In this document: positions 6,831 to 13,213 of the stretch, piece after piece | Numbering within the stretch: the first letter of the stretch is position 1 | Layout of the letters: each line of letters opens with the position of its first letter | Assembly: GCA_025965815.1 (NCBI GenBank) | Contig: JAOPWF010000085.1 | Coordinates: 1-13,213, forward strand | Direction: 5' to 3' | Origin: Mycobacterium sp. | GTDB lineage: Bacteria > Actinomycetota > Actinomycetes > Mycobacteriales > Mycobacteriaceae | Length of the DNA: 13,213 bases | Program-made: the position numbers and the translations under genes | Notes under the pieces: model-generated | Database searches by the model: none | The model's input: only the letters and a program-made list of their open reading frames with translations | Told to the model about the DNA's origin: nothing

Positions 6831-7770
6831 CGAGGATTTCCCGGAGCATCGCGGGTCCGATGTTCCCTCCGGACAGGATCATCACCGTGCGGCCCGGTGG
6901 CGTTGCGCCTTGCCGGTAGGCGGCCAACGCCACAGCGCCGCTTGGCTCGCTGACCAGGTGGGCGCGGTACGCGAGTTCACGGACCCCCGAACGGATCTCG
7001 TCTTCGGACACTGTGATCACACCGTCCAGAACTTGCTGTAGGTGCGCGAAGGTCAGGTCCGAAGGCTGTGACCGCAGACCGTCGGCGATCGTCCGGTTCC
7101 GGTCCTCGATGGACCAGTCCATCCGACGGCCCAGACGCAGACTCTCCGCCGCGTCCGCGGCCAACTCGGGTTCGACACCGAAGACTTTGGCGCCCGGGCA
7201 CAGGGCCTTGATGGCGGTGGCGATCCCGGACGCCAGGCCTCCGCCACTCACCGGGACGAGCACGTTCTGCACCTCGGGCAGGTCCTGGGCGATCTCCAGG
7301 CCGATCGTGCCCTGGCCGGCGATCACGTCAGGGTGGTCGAACGGTGGCACCAGCACCCCGCCGGTCTTCTCCACCACCTCCGCGGCGACCTTCTCACGCT
7401 GGCCCGGACCACACAGCACCACCTCGGCACCGTGGCCGCGGGTGGCGTCCACCTTGATTTTCGGCGTCTCCTCGGGCATCACGATGTGCGCAGGCACACC
7501 GAAAGCCGACGCCGCATAGGCGACCGCCTGGGCGTGGTTTCCGCTGGAGTACGCGACGACACCGTGGGCCCGGACGGTTTCGTCGAGCCGACTGACGGCG
7601 TTGAACGCGCCACGGACCTTGAACGCGCCGACGGGCTGCAGGCTCTCCGGCTTTATCCACAGTGGACGGTCGGGATCGGCCCAGCCGGCCGGGATGAGCG
7701 GGGTGCGGACGATCGCGTCGCGTATCCGGTCCGCCGCCGCACGGATGTCGTCGATTGTCACCAGTTGCAC
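6820..7770 (-). CDS. PLP-dependent threonine/serine dehydratase-like enzyme
   Basis: Encodes 316 residues of the fold-type II PLP family (threonine dehydratase, serine dehydratase, serine racemase). The PLP Schiff-base lysine is Lys51 in PVGAFKVRGA. YSSGNHAQAVAYAA supplies the substrate carboxylate loop, and the phosphate-binding Gly-rich loop is VPVSGGGLASG. A late LSGGNIGP completes the cofactor pocket. There is no C-terminal ACT-type regulatory domain, so it is the short, catabolic-type architecture. Likely chemistry is deamination of Thr/Ser to 2-oxo acids and ammonia; racemase or hydroxyaspartate lyase activity cannot be excluded. The GTG at 7770 is chosen because family similarity begins there (QLVTIDDIRAAADRI). 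The ATG at 7836 would overlap the divergent acetyltransferase start. The spacer to that gene is 40 bases. Confidence 0.9.
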   Translation of the reverse strand: MQLVTIDDIRAAADRIRDAIVRTPLIPAGWADPDRPLWIKPESLQPVGAFKVRGAFNAVSRLDETVRAHGVVAYSSGNHAQAVAYAASAFGVPAHIVMPEETPKIKVDATRGHGAEVVLCGPGQREKVAAEVVEKTGGVLVPPFDHPDVIAGQGTIGLEIAQDLPEVQNVLVPVSGGGLASGIATAIKALCPGAKVFGVEPELAADAAESLRLGRRMDWSIEDRNRTIADGLRSQPSDLTFAHLQQVLDGVITVSEDEIRSGVRELAYRAHLVSEPSGAVALAAYRQGATPPGRTVMILSGGNIGPAMLREILAGS

Positions 7771-7810
7771 GTGTCGAGTCTGCCGGACGGGGACCGCACA
7801 CTGTGGGCCG

Positions 7811-8301
7811 ATGGCGGTCGAGTGGCGGGTGCGCACGGGCAGCAGCGCGGACCTGGATGTGATCGAGCCGTTGTGGGTGGCAGTTCATCACCGGCACGCG
7901 GAGCCCCTATGTCAGTGACGCCCAGACCTGGGAGGTCCGCAGGGAGCTGTACGCGCAGCTGCTGGCCACGCCGGACACCCTGCTGTTGCTAGGGTTCGTC
8001 GACGACGCCGTGGTCGGATACGGCTCGGCGCACGTGCTGCCGGTGGACGAGACGTGGATACCGGATACCTGGGCGACGGCGGCACGAATCGGCGAAATCG
8101 AGTCGCTCAGCGTGCTTCCGCAATACCGCAGCGGCGGCCTGGGTACAGAGCTTCTGGAGAGACTCGAGCGGCACCTCCTCAGCGCGCAGGATCTCATCCT
8201 CGGTGTGCTGCCCCGGAAATCAGGATGTGATGCGCTTGTACGAACGGCGCGGCTATCGACCGACCTGGCTCTACCTCTCCCGGTTTCAGGGCCGAAGCTA
8301 G
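7811..8301 (+). pseudogene. GNAT-family N-acetyltransferase with two frame changes
   Basis: Three frames join into one GNAT protein. ATG 7811 gives MAVEWRVRTGSSADLDVIEP then LWVAVHHRHAEP. After one extra base in the C4 run at 7904-7907 the text continues YVSDAQTWEVRRELYAQLL and LLLLGFVDDAVVGYGSAHV. Next comes the acetyl-CoA-binding region ESLSVLPQYRSGGLGTELLE (pattern QxxGxG/A, here QYRSGGLG). After a second extra base in CCCCGG at 8211-8216 it ends GNQDVMRLYERRGYRPTWLY and stops at TAG 8299-8301. In the literal sequence the first frame stops at 7916-7918, before the acetyl-CoA site. As given the gene cannot make an active enzyme. Substrate is unknown. It is divergent from the dehydratase-like gene and convergent with the FAD enzyme. 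Confidence 0.8.
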
Positions 8302-8312
8302 GAACTCGGCCG

Positions 8313-10769
8313 TCACCGGACCTTTGCGTTGGTCGGGTCGTAGATCGCCTTGAGTGAGACCGAGATGGCATGGCGCCGGCCCGCGACATCGACCTCGTAG
8401 CTTCCCGCCCGCACCCAGTCCGCGCTGATGGTGGCGTTATCGAGGGAGCGGACGTACGCCAGGCCGACGCATGATCCGGTCGTCTCGCCCCACGCCGCGG
8501 AGGTGACCTGCCCGGCGACGACGCCGTCACGAAGTACCAGTTCGCCTCCCCACAGCATCGCGTCGGCAGAGTCGACCGAGAATCCGACCAGCTTGCGCCG
8601 CGGGCCTTCTGCCTTCGCCTTTTCCAGCGCTTCGCGTCCCAGAAACGCGATGTCCGTCTTCAGCTTGCACGCGAAGAGCAGTCCGGCCTCGACCGGGTTG
8701 ACGTCGGGTGTCAACTCACGCCCGAATGCGCGGTAGCCCTTCTCCAATCGCAGCGACTCGATCGCGTAGTAGCCGCCCAGGCCGACACCGAATTCGGCGC
8801 CGGTCTGCAGAAGGTCGCCGAGAACGCCGACGGCGAATTCTGCGGGAACATACAACTCCCAGCCCAGTTCGCCGACGTAGGTGATCCGGGTGGCGCGGAC
8901 CGTTGCGTAGCCCAGCGAGATCTGTTGGCTGGTGCCGAACGGAAAGGCCTCGTCGCTCAGGTCGGCCGTCGTGAGTGTCGCGAGCAGATCGCGCGACTTC
9001 GGCCCCATCACACCGAAAACAGCGAGCGACGAGGTCACATCCACCAGGCTTGCCCTGCTGCCGTCGGACACGTTCTTGCGGATGTGGTCTTTGTCGCGCT
9101 CGGTGGTGGCGGCGCTGCTGACGATCAGGAACTCGTCGGCGGCGGTGCGTGTGACGGTCACGTCGGACTCGTAGGTTCCCCGTTCGTTGAGCATTCCGGT
9201 GTAGACCGATTTTCCAGGCTCGACGGCTACGTCTGCGGTGCACAGCCATTGCAGCGCACGTTCGGCGTCCTCACCGACGATCAGGTATTTAGAGAACGAC
9301 GTCTGGTCGAAGACCGTCACACCGGTGCGGGTGTTGGTCTGCTCGGCGGCCGACCACGGCAGCCAGTTCTGCTTGCCCCACGAGTATTCGATCGTGGTCT
9401 CACTGCCTTGCGGGGCGAAGAAGTTGGCGCGCTCCCAGCCCATCCGGCTGCCGAAGTTGGCGTTGGCGGCTTCGAGGAGGTGGTGTACCGGTGAGCGTCG
9501 GAAGGGGCGTGCGGTCGTCATTTCCCGGTTGGGCCAGGGTATTTCGTAATGCAGCCCGAGCACCTCGGCAACCCGGTCGTGCAGCCAGCGAACGTTACCG
9601 TTGAATGGCGCGAACCGGCGGATGTCGACGCTGGTCAGATCGCTCGTCGGTGCGCCGTTGACGATCCATTCGGCCAGTGCCCGCCCGGCGCCGCCGGCGG
9701 TCGCGATACCGACCGAGTTGAATCCCGCGCCGACGAAGAAGTTCTCCAGTTCGGGTGCCTCGCCGAGGATGAACTGGTTGTCGGGTGTGAAGCTCTCCGG
9801 ACCGTTGTAGAGCTTCTTGATGCCGGTTTCCTCAAGCGCAGGGATTCGCAGCAACGCGTTATCCATCAGGATTCCGAAATGATCCCAGTCTTCTTCCAGC
9901 AGCTGGAATTCGAACGGATAGGGGATCCTGTCCGGGGCGACCCACGGCTTGGCCTCGGGCTCGAAACCGCCGATCACGAGGCCGCCCACTTCCTCTTTGA
10001 AGTAGGTATAGCCGTCGGGGTCACGGAGGATCGGCAGATCGGTGTGCACTCCGTCGATGGTTTCGGTGACGACGTAGAAGTGTTCCGCTGAGTGCAGGGG
10101 CACGTTGACTCCCGCCATCGCCCCGATCTGCCTGGCCCACTGCCCCGCGCAGTTGACCACTATCTCGGCCTCGATATCGCCTGCGTCCGTCCTGACGCCG
10201 ATGACGCGCCCGTCAGCGGACAGCACGTCGCGCACCCGGATGTGTTCGATGACGCGGGTCCCGCGGATCCGCGCACCCTTGGCGAGCGCGCCGGTGAGGT
10301 CGGTCGGGTTGGCCTTGCCGTCAGCGGGCAGCCAGATCGCCCCGACCAGGTCGTCGACCCGCATCACCGGATAATGTTCGAGTGCCTGCTGGGGAGTGAG
10401 CAGTTCGCACTGCAGGTCAAACGCTGCGGCGTTGGCGGCCGTGCGGCGCAACTGGATCATCCGATCTTCGGTGCGGGCAACCGTCACCCCGCCGCACTTT
10501 TTGTATCCGGCCGACAGTCCGACCTCGTCCTCCAGTTGGGCGTAGAGCTGCGTGGAGTACTGCACCAGCCGGGTACCGCTTTCCGAAGCGCGCAGCTGAC
10601 CGACCAGCCCGGCAGCGTGCCATGTTGTGCCAGAGGACAATTGGCCCTGCTCGAGCAGAACCACGTCGGTATGGCCGAGCTTGGTCAGATGGTAGGCGAC
10701 GCTGGTGCCGATCACGCCGCCGCCAATGATGACCACACGGGCACGGTCCGGTAAGGGTTTGGTTGGCAT
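8313..10769 (-). CDS. FAD-dependent dimethylglycine/sarcosine dehydrogenase-like protein with a GcvT domain
   Basis: Encodes 818 residues. The N-terminal half is a DAO-type flavin oxidase: FAD-binding GGGVIG (16-21), a Glu-ended second strand (VVLLEQG), and SGTTWHAAGL (46-55). His51 there aligns with the histidine that carries covalent FAD in mammalian dimethylglycine dehydrogenase. FFVGAGFNSVGIATAGGAG closes the FAD domain. The C-terminal half (about 430-810) is a GcvT/aminomethyltransferase-like folate domain with YVGELGWELYVP and YAIESLRLEKGYRAFGREL followed by PDVNPVEAGL. Such fusions demethylate N-methyl amino acids and pass the one-carbon unit to tetrahydrofolate. The exact substrate (dimethylglycine, sarcosine or another methylated amine) is not determinable here. 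The ATG at 10769 fits the family and has GAGG upstream. It lies 19 bases after the kinase-like gene on the same strand, probably in one operon. Confidence 0.92.
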   Translation of the reverse strand: MPTKPLPDRARVVIIGGGVIGTSVAYHLTKLGHTDVVLLEQGQLSSGTTWHAAGLVGQLRASESGTRLVQYSTQLYAQLEDEVGLSAGYKKCGGVTVARTEDRMIQLRRTAANAAAFDLQCELLTPQQALEHYPVMRVDDLVGAIWLPADGKANPTDLTGALAKGARIRGTRVIEHIRVRDVLSADGRVIGVRTDAGDIEAEIVVNCAGQWARQIGAMAGVNVPLHSAEHFYVVTETIDGVHTDLPILRDPDGYTYFKEEVGGLVIGGFEPEAKPWVAPDRIPYPFEFQLLEEDWDHFGILMDNALLRIPALEETGIKKLYNGPESFTPDNQFILGEAPELENFFVGAGFNSVGIATAGGAGRALAEWIVNGAPTSDLTSVDIRRFAPFNGNVRWLHDRVAEVLGLHYEIPWPNREMTTARPFRRSPVHHLLEAANANFGSRMGWERANFFAPQGSETTIEYSWGKQNWLPWSAAEQTNTRTGVTVFDQTSFSKYLIVGEDAERALQWLCTADVAVEPGKSVYTGMLNERGTYESDVTVTRTAADEFLIVSSAATTERDKDHIRKNVSDGSRASLVDVTSSLAVFGVMGPKSRDLLATLTTADLSDEAFPFGTSQQISLGYATVRATRITYVGELGWELYVPAEFAVGVLGDLLQTGAEFGVGLGGYYAIESLRLEKGYRAFGRELTPDVNPVEAGLLFACKLKTDIAFLGREALEKAKAEGPRRKLVGFSVDSADAMLWGGELVLRDGVVAGQVTSAAWGETTGSCVGLAYVRSLDNATISADWVRAGSYEVDVAGRRHAISVSLKAIYDPTNAKVR

Positions 10770-10788
10770 GTGTTCGTATCCTCGGTTG

Positions 10789-11712
10789 TCAGTCCGGTGC
10801 TTGCACGTCGTCGAGTAAGCCGGCCAGGTCGGGCCCGTTGAACTCGGCGACCGCCCCCTCGTACCGCTCCATGGCCCAGTCCCAGAAGTCGAAGTCCAAC
10901 GCGCTGGAGCCGTTCTGGATGCAGCCCCAGAGTGTCCAGCCGTATTTGCCGACGATGCCCTGCAGTCGGGCACGAGCGATCTTGTGCCGCAGTCGGCGGC
11001 CGTAATACGCGGTCACGAACTCGTCGAGCTGCTCCAGGGAGAGCTGGCATTCGGCCCACGTGTTGCCCAGTTCGAAGCAGGGATCGTTGTTGCCGGAGTA
11101 CTCGTAGTCGATCAACCACATCTTGTCGCCGTCTTCAACGAAGTTGCCAGCCAGCAGATCGTTGTTGCAGGGAACGGTCGCCTCGTCGGTCGCCTCCAGC
11201 ACACGCCTGATGTTCAGGAAGGTCTCGGCGTGATCCAGATAGTCGGCGGGCAATCGGAAGCCCTTGGCCTGCACGATCTTCAAGTAGCCCGGCTGGAGTG
11301 CGAACATGTCGAACCGGCCGCGGAAGCGCGGTCCCGAGTGCAGCGCCCGACATGCCGCGGCAGCCTTCGCCACGACACCCGGGCGCTGGAAGTCGTCGTT
11401 GCACAGTGTCGTGCCGTTGAGGTACCCGATCAGCAGAATGCCGAGGTCGGGTCTGTAGTCGATGACCGGTGCGCCTACGCCCGCCACCGCGGCGGCTTTG
11501 CTGTTGTAGTACTCCTGATCGCGGTCGATGCCGAGGAGGCTCGACGTGGTGTCCGTGCATCGAGCGACGTAGACGCCGCGCGGTGTGGTCACCTTGACGT
11601 TGCGGTTGGTGAGGCCCCCGGAGAGGTCCTCGAGCTGTCGCGGCTGCCCGGCCAGGACCGGCATCTCATCCAGGAGTGCGTTGAGCTGAGAATCAGTGAG
11701 CGAGCACGACAT
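10789..11712 (-). CDS. Choline-kinase/LicA-like aminoglycoside-phosphotransferase-fold protein
   Basis: Encodes 307 residues with a protein-kinase-like small-molecule kinase fold. The N-terminal loop LSGGLTNRNVKV (30-41) and GIDRDQEYYNSKAAA (61-75) are typical of bacterial choline/ethanolamine kinases. The catalytic loop reads VPCNNDLLAGNF (180-191): Asp185 and Asn190 match the catalytic Asp and metal-binding Asn. The position usually written His in the HxD-type loop is Asn183. The metal-binding LIDYEYSG gives Asp202. Expected reaction is ATP-dependent phosphorylation of choline or a related amino alcohol in the cytoplasm. With the FAD/GcvT enzyme 19 bases downstream, the pair suggests use of choline-derived or similar methylated amines. 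The ATG at 11712 has only weak Shine-Dalgarno pairing ahead. Confidence 0.85.
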   Translation of the reverse strand: MSCSLTDSQLNALLDEMPVLAGQPRQLEDLSGGLTNRNVKVTTPRGVYVARCTDTTSSLLGIDRDQEYYNSKAAAVAGVGAPVIDYRPDLGILLIGYLNGTTLCNDDFQRPGVVAKAAAACRALHSGPRFRGRFDMFALQPGYLKIVQAKGFRLPADYLDHAETFLNIRRVLEATDEATVPCNNDLLAGNFVEDGDKMWLIDYEYSGNNDPCFELGNTWAECQLSLEQLDEFVTAYYGRRLRHKIARARLQGIVGKYGWTLWGCIQNGSSALDFDFWDWAMERYEGAVAEFNGPDLAGLLDDVQAPD

Positions 11713-11764
11713 GGTGACTCATTCTCACCGCTGCGCGGTGCTTCGGCGTGGCTTATTACCCGGT

Positions 11765-12317
11765 TCAGCCCGTCGGAAGCGGTATGGCAGCGGTGGGGTC
11801 GGCCAAGATGACCGTGTTCGCGCGATCGTGCGCCGGTAACCCGGCAGTACACAAGCATGTCGAGTAATGGTTTCGCTGCGGCGCCGACGAGTCCGCCGTA
11901 GTCCTCCCGCGCAGCCGTGTAGTTCTGCAACAACGCCGCGATAGCGGGGTAATAGCCGCTCATGGCGAGCCCGACCGGCTGGCCGTCTGCCAGTCCGTTG
12001 TAGATCGCGTTTATGAGATCGCTGGACAACACGGCTGGGTTGGCGGGGAAGCTGAGCGTCCAATCGAAGGTCGGTTCGACATGACCGATGAACGCGCGCA
12101 AGGGCTTGCTCGCGCCGAGCAGAGCACGGGCAAGCGGCGCACTCGTCGCGCCGATTTTTTCCGCGATGCCGGTGAGCGTCTCGTCCAGTAGGGATCCGGG
12201 TTCGAACAGCCTGCTGTACACGCTCGGCTTGTCACTGCCGGCCGAGCAGCACGCCCGGGCGAACCAGATGGCACCGTCCGGCCGCCACTGCCCGAGCAGC
12301 GCGGCCGGGGATAGCAC
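11765..12317 (-). pseudogene. Truncated, frame-shifted remnant of a caspase/CHAT-like protein
   Basis: From the GTG at 12317 the minus strand reads WRPDGAIWFARACCSAGSD, then LRAFIGHVEPTFDWTL, INAIYNGLADGQPVGLAMS and LLDMLVYCRVT. One extra base at 11833-11836 (CCGG) then shifts the frame. Removing it gives AHDRANTVILADPTAAIPLP and a TGA at 11765-11767. The Cys-rich ACCSAG and GHVEPTFDW motifs match the C-terminal part of caspase-fold/CHAT-like actinobacterial proteins as I recall them. The proposed catalytic Cys would be Cys23 or Cys24, but the upstream portion with the catalytic His is absent. In the same frame a TAG lies at 12330-12332. It is therefore a 5'-truncated fragment and no complete product is expected. 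Family assignment is moderate; the frame change is seen directly. Confidence 0.6.
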
Positions 12318-12332
12318 CTGGTGTGAGATCTA

Positions 12333-12700
12333 TGGCCAGGACTGTCATCGGCCGGCCGGAAGACGCGACCGGTCATCGAGGCGTCCGCTGAGTGGGTCAC
12401 GGAGCATCACCTTGCCGGTCAGCGGTCGCAATGACAATAAGGAGGCGATCGGAGCCCTGCCGACCCCCACACGACGAGAAGACGACCGCATCCGGTATCC
12501 CGCCCACGCCGTCGCAGCGCGTCACGACGGCTGCACCCCACGAGGACTTGTCGGTGCTGCTCGCTACGTTCACTGCGTCACGAGTGCGGGCCGGATTGGT
12601 CGTCTCAACGCCCCTGGGGACCAACGCGATCCGAGAAGCGCACGCTGTGATACCGATGATCAACGAGGATCCGCTCGTGGTTTCGCACGCGCACCCGCCG
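12333..12700. other. Region without a supported gene
   Basis: About 370 bases between two gene remnants. Open frames exist on both strands here, but none gives a protein I recognise. A plus-strand frame from ATG 12431 to TGA 12722-12724 contains LSVLLATFTASRVRAGLVV and TPLGTNAIREAHAVIPMINE. This could be part of a decayed gene but has no clear start signal. AAGGAGG at 12439-12445 resembles a ribosome binding site but no start codon sits at the right distance. No promoter or RNA gene was identified. Confidence 0.4.
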
Positions 12701-13189
12701 ATCAGCTGTACAACAACCTCCTGAGAAAAGCCGATTGGAACAAGTGGTGGGTTCCTCGGAACGAAAGGGATGCATGGTTTCTCAGAAATATCGTCGTCTC
12801 CGCAAATCACTTGACCCGTTTCTCTGAGTCACTTCGGCAGGCCCATGAACACGGGCTCGGCCGGATCATTCCGGCCAACAAAGAGGTGCTGATCGTCCCG
12901 AGGCCAACGGTGCGGTTCGCGGAGGGCCAGCCCGGCGTATTTCATCCAGGAGATCGCCGCTCTTACGAACGCCGATCAACGCTCGATCGCGCTGACGTAC
13001 CTCACCTTTGAGCAGCTCGTCATCGATTCGGACTCAGACCTGCTTGATACCGGCGTCAAAGGTACCTCGCTGTATCGGCTTCCGCTGCCACCGAGAATCG
13101 CCAGGGACCGGGTCCGCGGCTACGGCGGGTACGACTACTTCATCCACATGCGGGACGCCAGTCACCCCGAGCATGAGTTCATCGAGTGA
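12700..13189 (+). pseudogene. Fragment of an unrecognised protein with a frame change and lower GC
   Basis: From about 12700 one frame reads DQLYNNLLRKADWNKWWVPR, NERDAWFLRNIVVSANHLTR and LGRIIPANKEVLIVPRP, ending RFAEGQP. Near 12931-12935 (CCCGG) one extra base moves the sense to another frame: AYFIQEIAALTNADQRSIAL, TYLTFEQLVIDSDSDLLDTG and RGYGGYDYFIHMRDASHPE. The stop is TGA 13187-13189. The composition reads like a real, globular protein of at least 160 residues. I recognise no family and see no membrane segment or known catalytic motif. No start codon is evident, so the 5' end is probably lost. Positions 12721-12840 are 60 of 120 G+C (50%), clearly below the neighbours. This suggests imported DNA. 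Literal translation in the first frame stops at TGA 13009-13011. Confidence 0.55.
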
Positions 13190-13213
13190 GTCGACCCGAA
13201 GGTCGGCGAGAAG

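Noticed and set aside
7771..7836. Longer ATG start for the dehydratase-like gene at 7836
   Set aside because: It adds 22 residues unlike the family and overlaps the divergent acetyltransferase start; the GTG at 7770 begins where similarity begins.
10770..10973. N-terminal extension of the FAD/GcvT enzyme to 10973
   Set aside because: The extension overlaps the kinase-like gene's coding sequence. The FAD fold starts right after the ATG at 10769.
12088..12700. Upstream two-thirds of the long plus-strand frame entering the unknown remnant
   Set aside because: Residues before about 12700 are Arg/Ser/Pro-rich shadow text antisense to the CHAT-like remnant; only the part after 12700 looks like real protein.
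12397..12810. Minus-strand open frame across the right-hand spacer
   Set aside because: It gives a sequence with no recognisable family and is antisense to the more protein-like plus-strand text from about 12700. Not supported as a gene.
1..13213. CRISPR arrays, tRNA or rRNA genes, insertion sequences
   Set aside because: I looked for spaced direct repeats, cloverleaf-like segments and transposase motifs on both strands and saw none. The only long repeat is the Thr-codon microsatellite.

Overview
The window looks like a chromosomal stretch from a high-GC actinomycete, most likely a Mycobacterium or Mycolicibacterium. The basis is GC-rich codon use with GTG starts, densely packed single genes, a soluble P450, and an Hsp70-type ATPase with a membrane segment and a Pro/Thr-rich tail. 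That last architecture is one I associate with mycobacterial proteins such as Rv0312 and Rv2264c. The genus is inferred; no rRNA or other marker gene is present. I found no tRNA, CRISPR array, insertion sequence or prophage.

Left part (1-2295): a cytochrome P450 sits behind two tandem palindromes. It runs convergently into cyanase (cynS), which is divergent from a small SnoaL/NTF2-like (DUF1348-type) protein. A GC-rich hairpin spans both convergent stop codons. From 2296 to 3165 there is no intact gene. It holds a small conserved actinobacterial gene broken by three reading-frame changes (2517-2946), then a 219-base spacer.

Middle (3166-8301): the Hsp70-like ATPase has a 26-residue uninterrupted Thr run. 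Its stop codon overlaps that of a convergent aldo/keto reductase inside a shared CTAG. The reductase is divergent from an NmrA-type NAD(P)-binding protein, which converges on a PLP-dependent serine/threonine dehydratase-like gene. Divergent from the dehydratase is a GNAT acetyltransferase carrying two frame changes.

Right part (8313-13213): a minus-strand pair that looks like an operon encodes a choline-kinase-like phosphotransferase followed, 19 bases later, by an 818-residue FAD/GcvT fusion of the dimethylglycine/sarcosine dehydrogenase type. Together they suggest handling of choline-derived or other methylated amines. Upstream lies decayed DNA: a 5'-truncated, frame-shifted caspase/CHAT-like remnant, about 370 bases with no supported gene, and a lower-GC remnant of an unrecognised protein with a frame change.

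Nine genes (about 9.9 kb) read through intact, while four short loci (about 1.9 kb) hold seven apparent single-base indels, six of them at CCGG-containing sites. This is either local pseudogene decay or motif-dependent sequence error, and it is the most checkable anomaly here. I saw no convincing new multi-gene system.
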